Positions 14,101 to 25,390 of a DNA stretch of 64,000 nucleotides are shown piece by piece. This DNA is from Anadara kagoshimensis. Taxonomy: Eukaryota > Mollusca > Bivalvia > Arcoida > Arcidae. How positions within the stretch are numbered: position 1 is the stretch's first letter; every line of letters starts with the position of its first letter. Position numbers and translations under genes: made by a program. The notes beneath the pieces were generated by a model. The model searched no databases and was not told the DNA's origin. It worked only from the letters and a program-made list of their open reading frames with translations. Where the stretch lies: the NCBI GenBank assembly GCA_021292105.1, contig CM037870.1, positions 7,971,558-8,035,557 of the forward strand, written 5' to 3'.

Positions 14101-17100
14101 CATCCGGTCATTTGACGGAACATACTTCAGTAACAAAATATGAAAAATTGATTTCATTTCTTATAAGTAAATTTTTTAAAAATTTTCAACAACAAACCAA
14201 CAATTTAAAAAACAATATAGCTGTAGCAAGTAAACAAGGCTATGGTGTAGGAACTGAAATGCCTCTATAGGTCATCAATAATGAAATGATGTCACTGAGA
14301 GCCAATCCATTCATACAAACATAACAGAAAAAACTGACCAATCAAAATGCTTTTAACAAATCAGAATTGAATTATTGTGTGCTATTTTTAAACATAAAAT
14401 TGTTTTAATTTTGATTTAAATCTATTAAGTTGTAGCTGTACATCATATTTTGTCACCCTTCAAAGAAATTTTTGCATAGGGATTGGTTAACTTGCCGGGG
14501 TACATGGAACTATGTTCGGAAATCTGCTGGGGTACAGAACGCACGCGACGTTTAGCGGTAAAAGGGAAGTAACTCGTACATCACTGACGTCTAGTTACAG
14601 TAAACAAACATGGCGACGACGTACACAAGTCACACAAAATATGAAATGGAAGTTAAAAAGATCCAACTGGTAACGCTTTGAAGGATGACAAAAACGTTAT
14701 ACAGGGCTTTGGCAGGTTACACGGCCCCATGTACCCTGTCAAAGATTTATGTACCCTGAGCTGCATTATAGTATAGTACATGTGCACTTATTTATTTAGG
14801 TGAGATGGGACAATGGTAAAAGAGGAAATTACAGATTTGGATTATTTGGGAAGTTTGATGTAGAAATCTAGTAAGTATCAGATAAAATCTTCATTACTGT
14901 ACTGTGGTAATTAATCTTCATATGACAAATGTTTTAATTATCCACCGCCTTCCAAAGAAAGACGGAGATATTTTGTCTGAACTTCTGTCCTTCCATCCAT
15001 CCAGACACTTCTTGTCTTGAGTATATTAAGAACATCCTTTACATACACTTTATTGACGTTTCGCCAATAATGCCCACAATGTTCTGACACTGGCCGCCAC
15101 CACGGTACCAAAGCAGCGTCACGGCAACTAATGACGTTCTAGTGTCAGTGACATCATTAAACCGCACAATTCAGGTCGAGTTTTCATTCTTTTTTCGTGT
15201 AATTTAAGCATGTCAACCGTTAGTCGGAACATTGTGGGCATGACCGGCGATCCGTCAATTAATGTATTGCATGATAAAATATATTTGATTGAAATTTATC
15301 ATTTTTAGCTTAAAAAAGTCTGACTTTGTTATGACCTGCACACAAAAGGTCTCTATGTAGGTCATGACCTGCATTGCAGTTTTCATTACTTAAGAGCTCA
15401 GGAATTTTCTCCAAAATAATAAAGCACTGCATTATGAAACTTGGTGCAAAACATCAGCATTGATTGGAGATACACATCTCATTAACCCAAGTTGGATTGC
15501 TAATTTTCCTAGGAGTTATGGCCCTTTAAACATAAGTGTAAATCACAAAAAAGTACCTACTGGCAGGAGACCCTAATTCACTGAATTTGTTTGTAAATTT
15601 AGATTTTAATAATCAGTTTAAAGATAATCAAGGGGAAAGGATTATTGCACCTACATGTGTGGAAAGAATTCCATTTAATATACCTCCTTAGAAAAATATG
15701 ATCCGATCTGTAATTTGATTGGAACGTTGGATCATGTGATCAGGTTGAAGAAAACATCATGTATCCCTCTGAAAACATTATATCTCACCCCTTCAGAACA
15801 CACCATGACATCACAATGATGACATCATCGATGGAAAATTGATCACAACATTCTAGCGTTTGCCTCCGATGAGTTCTGATCGGAGAAAAATAAATGAATT
15901 GGAGAAGGGCTGATGTTATAACCTTCCAGGCTGTCTTTTTAAAAATATCTTTTCTTTCTTTCTGTCTTTCTTACTACCATGGTTATACTTCGGTATAATA
16001 AACAAGTTATTGCCTTTGTTTGTGCCCGGGCATATCATGCTTGTTGCGGATGAACAAATGTACATATATCCCTCACCCAATATATATACAGAATAAAGCT
16101 AAGTCTAATATAAAATAATACTATAAAAGGAAAGGGGAATAATATAGCATCTAAACCGGGACTCGACCCAATTCTGGTGGTACATTTGACTGACTTATCT
16201 ACCCAGCCCTATATTTAGTCGGGTCACATTCCCTACTTCCTTTTTCTTTCAATTCAGCTACTGTACCTCAATTGAAACTACGAGTTTCCTGTCTAGGACC
16301 AACTTATTGGATGGCTCATTCTCAGTGCCACTGTAACAGGGAAATAATACAGCATTACTGCGATCAAAATAGAATTTAAAATCTTTATCTTCCTAATACC
16401 AGTAGGGCACTCTACCAACTGGGTCATCTAGCCTCTCAAGATATAATTGATGATTGTCTAAGTTTAATAATTACATGTGGCCTGTAGGCCATTAGACAGA
16501 CTACAGATACGTTTCAGATACAATCAATTAAATGTATTTATATTTCAGTAATCCGGGACCTAATTCACAGACAGCCAGCAAAAATGAAGAATTACTAGGA
16601 GCTACAGGTTAGTTGTTTTAACTATGGTTTTATTATACTAGTTTGGGAGGGGGGGGGGGTAAATTGGAATCACCATGTCTTGTCTGTCTGTGTAAAATCA
16701 TGTCTGGGCCATAACTCATAATGGCTTTGTACAACTGTCATAAAACTTCACATGAATAATATCTATGGTCCAAAGGTGTTTCATGACCTTAAACCAAGGA
16801 CAGATTGGAAAGGTCAAGGTCGCAGGAAAACATTAATGTTGGGGCTCAAGAGACAGTTTTAGTTTCATTTAGGTTTTTGATTTGACAAAAAGACAAGAAA
16901 TAATAAGTCTATCTGTATCAGATGATTTATTTAACACTATGAAGACCACCAAAATGTAACCAATAAACATGGTCTTTATGGGCAGGTATCAGGAGAATAC
17001 TACCATTAAAGTCGAAATAAAAATCCTCTTGGAATGCATGGTAGGTAGTCTTTAAGGCAAATTTAAATATACAGTAAAACACGAATATAACGAACACGCT

Positions 17101-18151
17101 TAAAACAAATACATGGACAGTACAAAGTCAATTATTTGGCCAGACAGCTTCTCTATATAAGTCTATATATAACAATATAACGAAGTCACTATATATAATG
17201 AAGTTAAAAATAGAGTCCCTAGGGCTTCGTGATAAACATGTTTTACTGTAGTATGAAATGCAAAAAAATAAAAATCAATAAATAAATGAAAAATAAAATT
17301 AAACAAAGGGGGAAAGAAAGTTTTAAAACGGTTACTGTCAATTTGTCAATAATTTTAGTATTTCTGTTAGATAAATGCTGTTTCAGGCCTATGGCTAATT
17401 TCAGAGGAATGTTCACAACAATTTTGTCTTATTTTCTCTCTGTGTTTTCTATGGTAATGCATAATACAAATAATCATAGCCTTATAGTCCGTCAGCGATA
17501 TTGTGGCAGAGTGTTTATAAACACGGGCGAGTTTATTATACACAAAAGGTATTAATACCGTGTTATCATAAACATATATTCACGCCTTCATACAATCGTT
17601 TATCAATTCCACATTCATATATCCCTATCATAGGCTATCTACATTATATAGACTCTTCCGTGTTTATAAACACTCTGCCACAATATCGTTGATGGACTAT
17701 ACATATAATCTTTTTGTTTGTTTATCTACATTATTAGCCTCACCTCCTGTCTGTCCAACGAGGCCACAGTGGCAGTGGAAGGATGACAACACTAATCAGT
17801 GGCATGACCACAAACAGTCAGACTCGGACAGAATTGAAGCTTTACATAAAAAGGGAAAAGGAACCATTCTAGTAACATGTAATGAAGAGACGTAAGTAGG
17901 ATTTTTGTATTGTTAATATATAAATATTTAGTCAGTTGTGATTTATTCCAAAATCTATTTATTTATTTATTTATTTATTTATTTCTCTGACAAGATTCAC
18001 AATTTGATCATAATCATTAGCTTTTTTTATTTATTTATTTATTTATCTGACAAGATTCACATATTGATCATAATCATTAGCTTTTATTTATTTATTTACT
18101 TATTTATTATTTATCTGACAAGATTCACAATTTGATCATAATTATTAGCTT

Positions 18152-18199
<48 letters not shown>

Positions 18200-18664
18200 T
18201 TAGTTATTTAATCTGATGAAATTCTCAATCTTGGTATTTTTAGCTATCAAAAGTTGTAGGATAACTTTTGTCAGATGTAAGTAAATAAAAGTTATACACA
18301 TACATTTAAAAGGGAGATAATCACAGCTGTCCATAGTCCCAGATACATATGTACAACTATTTATGTACAACTAAAAGTATTATGGATTTTTTTTATTTCC
18401 AGGTTTAGAGTAGTGCCTCAAAGTCTTCATCAAAGAAATGTATCAAAAGGAATTACAAATGAAATACGCAGAAAAGGTAATTGTTCTCTTATATCAAGAA
18501 GAGATTAAAAAATATTTAAGAAATGACATTGATTTTAGGTCACTTCATGCTAGTATGATACCGGATGTTCCACATAGAAATTGCATGAAAAGCGAGCAAA
18601 TTTACTTCCTCTGTTGGTTTTAGTGCATCCTGGAACTGGTCTACCGTATCTCAATGAAGGATGA
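1980..18664 (+). CDS. MIB/HERC2-MIB/HERC2-WWE protein gene (gene 1), eight exons
   Basis: Exons assembled by hand: 1980-2181, 11807-11950, 12882-12967, 14800-14870, 16549-16607, 17738-17891, 18403-18476 and 18624-18664, all with AG/GT borders and compatible phases. From the ATG at 1995 the product is 271 aa. A Lys/Ala-rich helical-looking start is followed by MIB/HERC2 domain 1 (PVGTRVRRGKDWKY then WVTVEWDSHNKGKYRFG), domain 2 (VGVRVRRGPDWEWG then VRWDNGKRGNYRFG), a short linker and a WWE domain (WQWKDDNTNQW, GKGTILVT, FRVVPQSLHQRN, EIRRK). MIB/HERC2 domains occur in ubiquitin ligases and WWE domains bind (iso-)ADP-ribose; no RING or HECT is seen, so an adaptor role is inferred. Gene identity is not recognised beyond domains. 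The true start may lie further upstream, because the reading frame is open from the acceptor at 1979. Intron 1 holds a 9 kb satellite. Confidence 0.82.
2590..11806 (+). repeat. Satellite array 1: ~95-100 copies of a ~93-95 bp unit containing a 3' splice site
   Basis: Each unit reads: ATAATCATACATCTATTTCC, TGTGTACATCTAG, GCTGGGTTACTGTAGA, TGG(G/T)ATAGTCACTC, (C/T)GGTTTTCTCCACCATCC, CTGAACAATG. The middle part is identical to the intron-1 acceptor and first ~28 nt of gene 1 exon 2; the rest resembles the tail of the local tRNA-SINE. The array ends precisely at exon 2, whose acceptor belongs to the last unit. Units vary by small indels (about 85-95 bp) and by G/T at TGGGATAG. It is not coding: stops occur in every frame per period. 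Confidence 0.95.
11807..11950 (+). CDS. Gene 1 exon 2: end of MIB/HERC2 domain 1, start of domain 2
   Basis: 144 nt, phase 1 to phase 1. It encodes GWVTVEWDSHNKGKYRFG, a linker with DVKPVDEPRY, and VGVRVRRG at the donor (AGAG|GTAAAA). Its first ~28 bases and its acceptor (TGTGTACATCTAG) are the same sequence as the last unit of the satellite that precedes it, so the exon is the functional right end of that array. Confidence 0.88.
12115..12300. mobile_element. MITE of the CAAACCTGTCT...AAAGGCCA family
   Basis: AAGTCAAACCTGTCTTTAAA and GGTGGCCTTTATATACAGGT are inverted copies. Relatives lie at 13341-13410, 16917-17060, 30852-31006, 33306-33832 and 52450-52645. It lies in gene 1 intron 2. Confidence 0.65.
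12882..12967 (+). CDS. Gene 1 exon 3: MIB/HERC2 domain 2, first half
   Basis: 86 nt, phase 1 in and phase 0 out (CAT|GTAAGT). It encodes PDWEWGSQDGG and then TGVIFKIEDSGIVH, the expected continuation of VRRG from exon 2. The minus-strand paralogue has the same exon at 40372-40460 with the same phases. Confidence 0.88.
13621..13835 (+). mobile_element. tRNA-derived SINE A
   Basis: The box A-like GGTGGCTAGGTGGTCTAAA and box B-like GGGTTGAATCCCATT are tRNA promoter remnants. The tail reads CCAGTTTCCTCTACCATC and TATGAACTGACAGC. This tail is the likely source of half of the array 1 unit. Confidence 0.7.
13940..14125. mobile_element. MITE of the TTGACRTATCGCCG family, partial
   Basis: GAATTGACATATCGCCGACC at the left; the body (CACCAAAGCAGCGTCAAGG) is shared with copies at 15043-15262 and 52865-53084. 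The right terminus is degraded. Confidence 0.65.
14800..14870 (+). CDS. Gene 1 exon 4: MIB/HERC2 domain 2, second half
   Basis: 71 nt, phase 0 in and phase 2 out, acceptor TTTATTTAG and donor GTAAGT. It encodes VRWDNGKRGNYRFG then FGKFDVEIY, the conserved closing strands of the MIB/HERC2 fold. Confidence 0.9.
15043..15262. mobile_element. MITE of the TTGACRTATCGCCG family
   Basis: ATTGACGTTTCGCCAATAAT at the left and ATGACCGGCGATCCGTCAAT at the right form inverted termini around the shared body with ACCAAAGCAGCGTCACGG. Confidence 0.7.
15300..16460. other. Gene 1 intron 4: degraded repeats only
   Basis: Remnants of dispersed elements, including an antisense tRNA-like stretch at 16390-16440 (GGGCACTCTACCAACTGGG), but no exon with coding potential. 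Confidence 0.5.
16549..16607 (+). CDS. Gene 1 exon 5: linker between MIB/HERC2 and WWE
   Basis: 59 nt, phase 2 in and phase 1 out, acceptor TATATTTCAG. It encodes NPGPNSQTASKNEELLGAT, a polar linker with no recognisable domain. It is supported mainly by the phase fit and by the matching linker exon of the paralogue (37757-37818). Confidence 0.75.
16675..16862 (+). repeat. Dispersed repeat with AAGGTCAAGGTCGC
   Basis: A related copy lies in the opposite orientation at 37465-37680 (CATGTGAAGTTTTATGAC and its complement in each). Its type is not recognised. Confidence 0.5.
17070..17250. mobile_element. MITE with TACAGTAAAACAC termini
   Basis: TACAGTAAAACACGAATATA at the left and ACATGTTTTACTGTA at the right. 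A second full copy lies at 29748-29926 with the same interior (TAGAGTCTCTAGGGCTTCG type). Confidence 0.8.
17483..17701. mobile_element. MITE with 44 bp near-perfect TIRs
   Basis: TATAGTCCGTCAGCGATATT at the left and AATATCGTTGATGGACTATA at the right, with TIRs extending to GTTTATAAACACGG. TA-type ends. It sits directly before the WWE exon of gene 1. Confidence 0.85.
17738..17891 (+). CDS. Gene 1 exon 6: WWE domain, main part
   Basis: 154 nt, phase 1 in and phase 2 out (GAGAC|GTAAGT). It encodes RPQWQWKDDNTNQWHDH, a spacer with RIEALHKKGKG, and TILVTCNEET. The two spaced Trp blocks and the following IEALHKKG segment are the WWE signature. A 219 bp inverted-repeat MITE ends only 36 bp upstream of the acceptor. 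Confidence 0.9.
17950..18205 (+). repeat. (TTTA)n microsatellite with a ~70-80 bp higher-order repeat
   Basis: TTTATTTATTT runs alternate three times with CTGACAAGATTCACA and TTGATCATAATCATTAGC. It lies in the intron between the two WWE exons of gene 1. Confidence 0.85.
18403..18476 (+). CDS. Gene 1 exon 7: end of WWE domain
   Basis: 74 nt, phase 2 in and phase 1 out, acceptor TTTATTTCCAG. It encodes FRVVPQSLHQRNVSKGITNE then IRRK, matching the final strand and basic end typical of WWE domains (strand, polar loop, I-R-R). Confidence 0.88.
18624..18664 (+). CDS. Gene 1 exon 8: predicted short terminal exon
   Basis: The acceptor TGTTGGTTTTAG leads into a phase-1 continuation VHPGTGLPYLNEG and a TGA at 18662-18664. 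A second reading frame is open across 18624-18688 and ends in front of a GTAACC, so an alternative continuation to an exon near 21372-21442 cannot be excluded; it would need a different junction. Confidence 0.5.
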
Positions 18665-18847
18665 CATCATCGATGAGTGGGATGACGGGTAACCCTGCCT
18701 ACTTCCATTGATGAAAAATCATCAGTTCAAAAAGGTCAAACATACGTTTTCATAGACATATAAAGCAAATTTATAATGTTGTGAAATAGCTTTCATAGAC
18801 AGAAAATGGGTGCTATTGTAAATATGAGTGGAATTTAATGGAGCCTG

Positions 18848-19030
18848 GTATACCAGCGTAGCATTTGATATTCCTCATAACATTTGTGTGGAACTATTAT
18901 TTCACGTTAAGTTAACATTTTCTGTAAAAATGGTGATATTCAGAAAATTTATAAAATAAACATTTTCCTTATCATTCTGCACAAATGTTAAGAGGTATTG
19001 ATCACATAGTATTCTAGTAAATTCCATTGT
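18848..19030. mobile_element. MITE with GTACCACATGATCAA-type termini
   Basis: Inverted ends around TTTGATATTCCTCATAACAT and ATGTTAAGAGGTATTGATCA. Relatives: 27926-28125, 30130-30260 (end duplicated), 39715-39915 and 40498-40560. Confidence 0.6.
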
Positions 19031-19084
19031 GTTTTATACCCCAGTTCAGATCACATCACTCATATCGAGGTTGTCGCAAGATTT

Positions 19085-21244
19085 TTAGCTCACCTGAGCC
19101 CAAAGGCTCAGATGAGCTATTGCTATCTATCACCGTCCGTCGTCCGTCGTCCGTCGTTCGTCGTTCGTCGTCCGTCGTGCGTCGTGCGTAAACTTTACAT
19201 TTTAATCTTCTCCTCCAAAACTACTGAGCCAAGTTTGATGATACTTGGTGATTATTATGCCTGGGTAACAGGCTTTCAAAATTGTGTTCAGGGTTTGACC
19301 ACGCCCAACAATATGGCTGCCGTTACTATAAATAGCCAAAAGACAAAAAAATCTTCTTCTCTGAAACCAAAAGGTGCAGGCAAATTTTGATTGGATATTT
19401 GGATTCAGGATACCTAGATACACTATAATTGTGTTTTTCATGAAAATTGAACGAAAAATAGGTTACGCGTTTTTTGCGTAAAATTATGTAATTTTTAAAA
19501 TGAGACATTTATTGTTATAACTTCATAATGGCTGAAGATAATTGTATGGAGTTTTCACTGTTGATCTTGTCTTGCAATTTTCTTCCAATTGATGTCAAGG
19601 TCGAAGGTCAAGGTCATGTCCCAGTTGACCTTTGATAAAAAATGCTATTTTTTTAACATTTCTGGTGATAATGACGTAGGATTTTCAGTTATTTGTAGGT
19701 ATTGCCATGACGATCATTTTGATACATAGATCAGGGTCATGGGTTCAAAGGTCAAGGTCACAGATGTCCAAGAATACCAAAATAGTTAATTATCTGCAAA
19801 ACTATGAATATTTTGTATAGGCATGTATATCAGAATATTGTAGGTAATGGCACAATGGTCATTTTGATATATGAATAAAGGTCATGGGTTCAAAGGTCAA
19901 GGTCGCAGATGTAAACATGTACTGAAATGGTTAATTATCTCAAAAACTATAAACTTTTTGTATAGGCATGTATATTAGAATATTGTAGGTATTGGCCTAA
20001 CGATCATTTTGATATATAAATGAAGGTCATAGGTTCAAAGGTCAAGGTCATAGACACAAACGAATACTTAAATGGTTAATTATCTCAAAAACCATAAACT
20101 TTTTGTATAGGCATGTATATTGGAATATTGTAGGTATTAGCCTAATGATCATTTTGATATATGAATGAAGGTCATAGGTTCAAAGGTCAAGGTCATAAAA
20201 TTGAACGAATAATTAAATGGTTAATTATCTCAAAAACTATAAACTTTTTGTATAAGCATGTATATTGGAATCTTGTAGATATTGGCCTAACGATTATTTT
20301 GATATATGAATGAAGGTCATAGGTTCAAAGGTCAAGGTCATAGCTGCAAACGAATATTTAAATGGTTAATTATCTAAAAAACTATAAACTTTTTGTATAG
20401 GCATATTTATTAGAATATTGTAGGCATTTGCACAACGATCATTTTGATATATGAATGAAGTTCATAGGTTCAAAGGTCAAGGTCATAGATGCAAACGAAT
20501 ACTTAAATGGTTAATTATCTCAGAAACTATAAACTTTTTGTATAGGCATGTATATTAGAATATTGTAGGTATTGGCCTATCGATCATTTTGATATATGCA
20601 TGAAGGTCATAGGTTCAAAGGTCAAGGTCATAGATGCAAATGAATACTTAAATGGTTAATTATCTCAAAAACTATAAACTTTTTGTATAGGCATGTATAT
20701 TGGAATAAGGTACGTATTGGCGTAATGATCATTTTTGATATATGAATGAAGGTCAGGTTCAAAGGTCAAGGTCATAGATGTGAACGAATACTTAAATGGT
20801 TAATTATCTCAAAAACTATAAACTTTTTGTATAGGCATGTATATTGGAATATTGTAGGCATTTGCACAACAATCATTTTGATATATGAATGAAGTTCATA
20901 GGTTCAAAGGTCAAGGTCATAGATGCAAACGAATACTTAAATGGTTAATTATCTTAAAAACTATAAACTTTTTGTATAGGCATGTATATTGGAATATTGT
21001 AGGTATTGGCCTAATGCACATTTTAATATACAGATGTTTTAGCAGTTTATAAATAATATATTGTAGCTAGACTTTAGATTTATATAATAATTATTATATT
21101 AATTGCAAAAATACTTGCATATTATTGGCCCTTACTACTGAAAATTTTGATCTTCTCTTTTATTAATGTCATTGACCATTGAACCTCTGCATAAGATATG
21201 TACTCTTCCTCGGGTGAGCGTTAAGGCCCATGGGCCTCTTGTCC
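19085..21244. mobile_element. Non-autonomous element with internal 145 bp tandem repeats
   Basis: The left end is TAGCTCACCTGAGCCCAAAG, followed by CGTCCGT-type short repeats. The right end is CGGGTGAGCGTTAAGGCCCA then TGGGCCTCTTG. Inside, at 19735-21030, are about nine ~145 bp repeats, each with AAAGGTCAAGGTCA and ATGGTTAATTATCT. No protein-coding content. Confidence 0.75.
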
Positions 21245-22875
21245 TTGGAGTTATGGTCCTGTGAATGTAAGTGCAAATCACTTAAAAGAAATACCCACTA
21301 CTGATTCTTAGAATTTGCTTCTTCAATACATGGCAAATATTAACTTTTTTTGCTTTTTTTCCCTTATTTCAGAGATTCCAATTGGATGAAAACAAAGACA
21401 GATAATAGAAAGAATGAAAAAGACCAACTTACAAAAGTGTGATGTCATTGTTTATAATTCCATAATTTCTTGTATATTTTTGGACTTAAAAATTGTTTTA
21501 GAATGTATGAAATCATGTTTTACTAAGAATGTATTTTTGATCCATACATGTGTATATGTATTATATTTGTGCGAGGCTGTTATTTTCCTAGGATATGTAA
21601 TCACAATTTAATCTTATGTTTTTCTGTTACCAAAGCTCGTTACTACAGTAATCTTTCGAATTAGACTTCAAACTAAAGTTCTATGCCTCAGTGCATGGTA
21701 AAGCCACCTCTGTTTAGTTTGAAAAATGAGTTGGCCAGTTGGCCACCAACAGCCACAACAGAGGATGCTTGGAGCTAGAAGTGATTGAAAAAGACTGAGC
21801 AACAAGATGAAGAAAAAGTAAAAATTATGTTATTTGAGGAAAATGTGATGGTAATGTTTACCAAAAAGAGTATTAAAAAGATTGGTACAAAAAGTTAGTG
21901 TGTATTGAAGATGTAACCATATTACTGATAAAACCTTTCTGATCGAGTACTGTGATAGAAATGAAATAGCCTTGTACAGCTATAAGTGTGTATGTAATTA
22001 CTATGGTGATTGCCATGGTGGAATAATTTTTTAGACTTCTAAATTATTAAGTTTTCGTATTTTTAGTTTATACCATTTATCATATTTTAGCTCACCTGGG
22101 CAAAAAACCTTTATGTGGTCTTACAATTTAGTGAAGTCTTTTTATGTGCATGTGTCTGCATCATTTAGGCCTATTGTTTATTTTTTTATTAGTATTGGAA
22201 AGTTTTCCATGATGCGTGTCCAGCAAATTAACCATATTTGTGCAGTTTGAATTTATTTTTGTCATAACCATAATGATTGAAAGTAGGTCACTGGGCCCTA
22301 GTGGCTGTTACATCTTCCTCTCTGAAATTGATTGGAATACATTTTGCTAAGGATAAAATCAGCAGAATTTGATGCTTAATTATCTACCTTTAAGTGTGAA
22401 TTATATATTTGCAATGAACAGTGTCAGAATGCTAAAACCAATTAAATAATGTTAAATATTTTATTTACTCCAGTTTTTAAAAACATGTATATATGTGGAG
22501 TAACTATTGCATTGTCCATCTCATTGGAGTGAAGATATAAATAATTTTCACATTTTTATGAGCTTAGTAAAGAGTAAGGGTATGTTATCAGCACCTCGGC
22601 TGTTTAATCCGAAGTTATAGCTTTTCCGAATGTACCAGGTGAACATATCAGGCCCTTTGTTTCGAGTAGATTACTTCAAGTTATATTGAAAGTGGTCTAC
22701 TGAGTTTCGTTCTATTTAAGTGGCTACTGTGATACTAAAAAGTTACAAATTTGGGTTTTGTGATTCGTATTTATACTTTGTCAATAATGAAATGATAAGT
22801 GCTGCAAAATTGAGTTTAATTGTATCATTTTTCAAATTTATTTTATCAGAAATATAGCTAATATATCCATCTTGA
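21245..22875. other. Gene-poor stretch downstream of gene 1
   Basis: Only short spurious ORFs. A phase-compatible segment at 21372-21442 (acceptor CTTATTTCAG) was considered as a further gene 1 exon but lacks conservation evidence. A stub of the TAGCTCACCTG element is at 22088-22110. Confidence 0.5.
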
Positions 22876-22919
22876 GGCAGTATGTATATGTCAAAGCCTT
22901 TTGACAAATACATACTGCC
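22876..22919. repeat. Short near-perfect hairpin
   Basis: GGCAGTATGTATATGTCAAA pairs with TTTGACAAATACATACTGCC across a 4-base loop, with one mismatch. It may be a MITE core or a small hairpin RNA locus; there is no expression evidence. Confidence 0.45.
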
Positions 22920-23297
22920 CGAGTCTTCGGACCTTTGACTCGCAGTTCAAGGCAATGAAATGTAAAATTTTAATTTCTTATATTTGTTCAATATACCGTA
23001 TCCTGCATTTAACTTTGGTTGGTTTAGGTTGATTATTTCCCCATCTAATTTTTTTTCAAATTTGTTATTGTAAATAGATTTCTGAATATCATTATGTAAC
23101 AGGCAAGTCTTCATGGATTGTAACCATATTCAGATTTAGAAAAAAAAATTGTGGTAATTTTGACCAATTTTATTGTGATAATTTTGACCAATGTATGACT
23201 GTTTTATTACATAAGATTTGCTCTGATTAGTTTTAAAATTCATTATTTTACATTATGACAAATCTTGTTATTCATCCCAGACAGTAAAAACAAGCAC

Positions 23298-23820
23298 TGG
23301 TCCCAGTTTCACAATCATTCCTTAGCTAAGATTTTCCTTAACTTAAATCTGGCATAATTTCAAATCTTTATAATTTTGTTAATTTTCAAGATATTTAATT
23401 AGGAATTGAAGATGTTATTTTGAAGATCTATTCTACCTTATAACATTTGCACAAAGATTTGACAAAAAATTATTAATAGTTCCACAAAATAAAAAAACAC
23501 AAAAATTTGCTAAATTTAAGTTAAGGAAAATCTTAGCTAAGGGATGATTGTGAAACCGGGGTCAGGTTTAATTTTACAACCATTCTTTAACTAAGATTTT
23601 CCTGTACTTACATCTGACAATTTTTTGCAATATTTTATGATACTAAAAATAAAAAGTTTCAAGTTCTTTTTAATTAAAATATAGCTTAGTGTTATCTTCA
23701 AGAATGACACCATAAAGATTCACAAACATCTTCCAAACAAACAAAATTATTCAGATTTCAAACTTGCCAGATTTAAATAAAGGAAAATTTTGTTAAAGAA
23801 ATGATTGTGAAACCCTGTGA
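23298..23820. mobile_element. Two adjacent MITEs of the CCCAGTTTCACAATCATT family
   Basis: First copy 23298-23563: CCCAGTTTCACAATCATTCC at the left and GATTGTGAAACCGGGG at the right. A more diverged copy follows at 23563-23820. Other copies: 31300-31548, 34848-35082, 35452-35700, 35702-35965 and 63430-63655. TIRs are ~40 bp. Confidence 0.8.
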
Positions 23821-23849
23821 CTGGTTTAAAAAATTAGACATTGTAAATT

Positions 23850-24020
23850 GTGTAGCTAGCTAAACAGGAGGTGCTTATCCTTCCGGAGCACCCGGCCTCA
23901 CTTCCTTGGTGGAAGTTCACGTGTCTGGCCTAACTTGTCAGTTCCAAAGTTTTTACTTTGCTTCTGGAATGTGATTCGGACATGGATTAGTATGTTTGTT
24001 TTTGATTACCTCCTGACAAC
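23850..24020 (+). mobile_element. Retroelement 3' fragment (GTAGCTAGCT family)
   Basis: GTGTAGCTAGCTAAACAGGA, then GGAGCACCCGGCCTCACTTC, ending near GGACATGGATTAGTATG. It is truncated just upstream of the TAGCTAGCT segment. Confidence 0.55.
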
Positions 24021-25390
24021 GGGCAGCATATGTCAGCCTGGATTTTACTAACATCACAATCAGCAACAAAAGATTAGATCCTATTCCCAGCATACAGTGA
24101 TGTCACTTTAAATAAAACTGCCTGTACCACTCATTTGACTTGAATGGCTGTATTACCCATGCTACAGAGATGTTCCTTTTTTGCAAATTGAATCAACTTT
24201 TTAACTCACGAGAGTGAATGCTCAAGCTTAGCTATTACAATTCCTTTCTGTCTATAAACTTGTCACTTAAAGCAAATCAACAGTGATATTTTCTTTCTCA
24301 TACTGTTCAAGCTTGTGAAGTTGTTTGACCTTGAATAAAGTTCAAGGTCACAGTGCCTTAAATAGAAAACCCCATAAATAAGTGAAAGACCTAAAAGTTT
24401 GAAACTTCATATATATGTATATAAAATGTGCAAGAATCCCTACAAAGTTTGGAAAATTGGTTGACCTTGATCTTAAATCAATGTATTTTTCTTGACTTAA
24501 GACTAAACTACATGCAGTCTTGTATGTAACAGGAAAGGATTTGAACTCATAACCCTCACACTAAAGACTAGTGATCAACTGACTGATATAATGAACTATT
24601 AGGGTTACATTGGTATTCAGACTTTGGTCCCAAGTGCTGCAACAATTTAGCTAACTGTTGCCATGGTTACATACTCATTCCTTCCATTTTTTCAACTAAT
24701 GAGTTCCACCTCCAGCCAGACAAATCTGTTGATTCTGAAGGCCTCTGAATGTGAAAAGATGGAAAAACGAATTAAATTAATAAAGGACAGAGTAGAGTGT
24801 TGTTGCCTGGCTGAGAGTCTGTCATTTATTCACATGGGTTTATGAGTTTTTTGTTTAAATCTGAGGATCCAGTACACCCTTTGCTAGCATCCCTGTGTTT
24901 CTGTTTTGTAAAAAATAATTGGACCAGTACTTGAACCTATAACTAGTAAAGTTGCTCTATAGGTGAGTGCTCTAACGATGGAGAAAAATCAACGGAGGCT
25001 TAAACTTGGGACCCCTCACACTTATGGTGAGTGTTCTATCATTTTAGCTATACCTAGCAGACTGGTTCAATACAAATAATCATAATATCATTTGCCTTTT
25101 ATTCTAAAAAGGTTTGGTCTTATTTAAAGTTTTGTTGTACATTTTTAATGATAGATTGATGTGATGATTTTGTTTTTTATTATGATTATTATTATTATTC
25201 CATCATTTTATAGACAAAATGTAGAATTATAAGTAAGCATAAAACCTGTTTTATGATTACATGTGGATTTTATATTTTTATTATCAAGACTTTTGAGTAA
25301 TAAAAATGTAACATTTATGTGAGTATATCAATATAGTGTTCATGATTTTATCAGTGATCCTGGGAATGATTGTCCTGGGATTGGGTAGGA
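24021..25390. other. No gene seen
   Basis: Degraded antisense tRNA-like SINE pieces near 24530-24590 and 24900-25060, otherwise AT-rich unique-looking sequence. Confidence 0.45.

Noticed and set aside
21372..21442. Additional terminal exon of gene 1
   Set aside because: It needs a different junction from the phase-consistent exon 8, and no domain support exists; kept only as an alternative.
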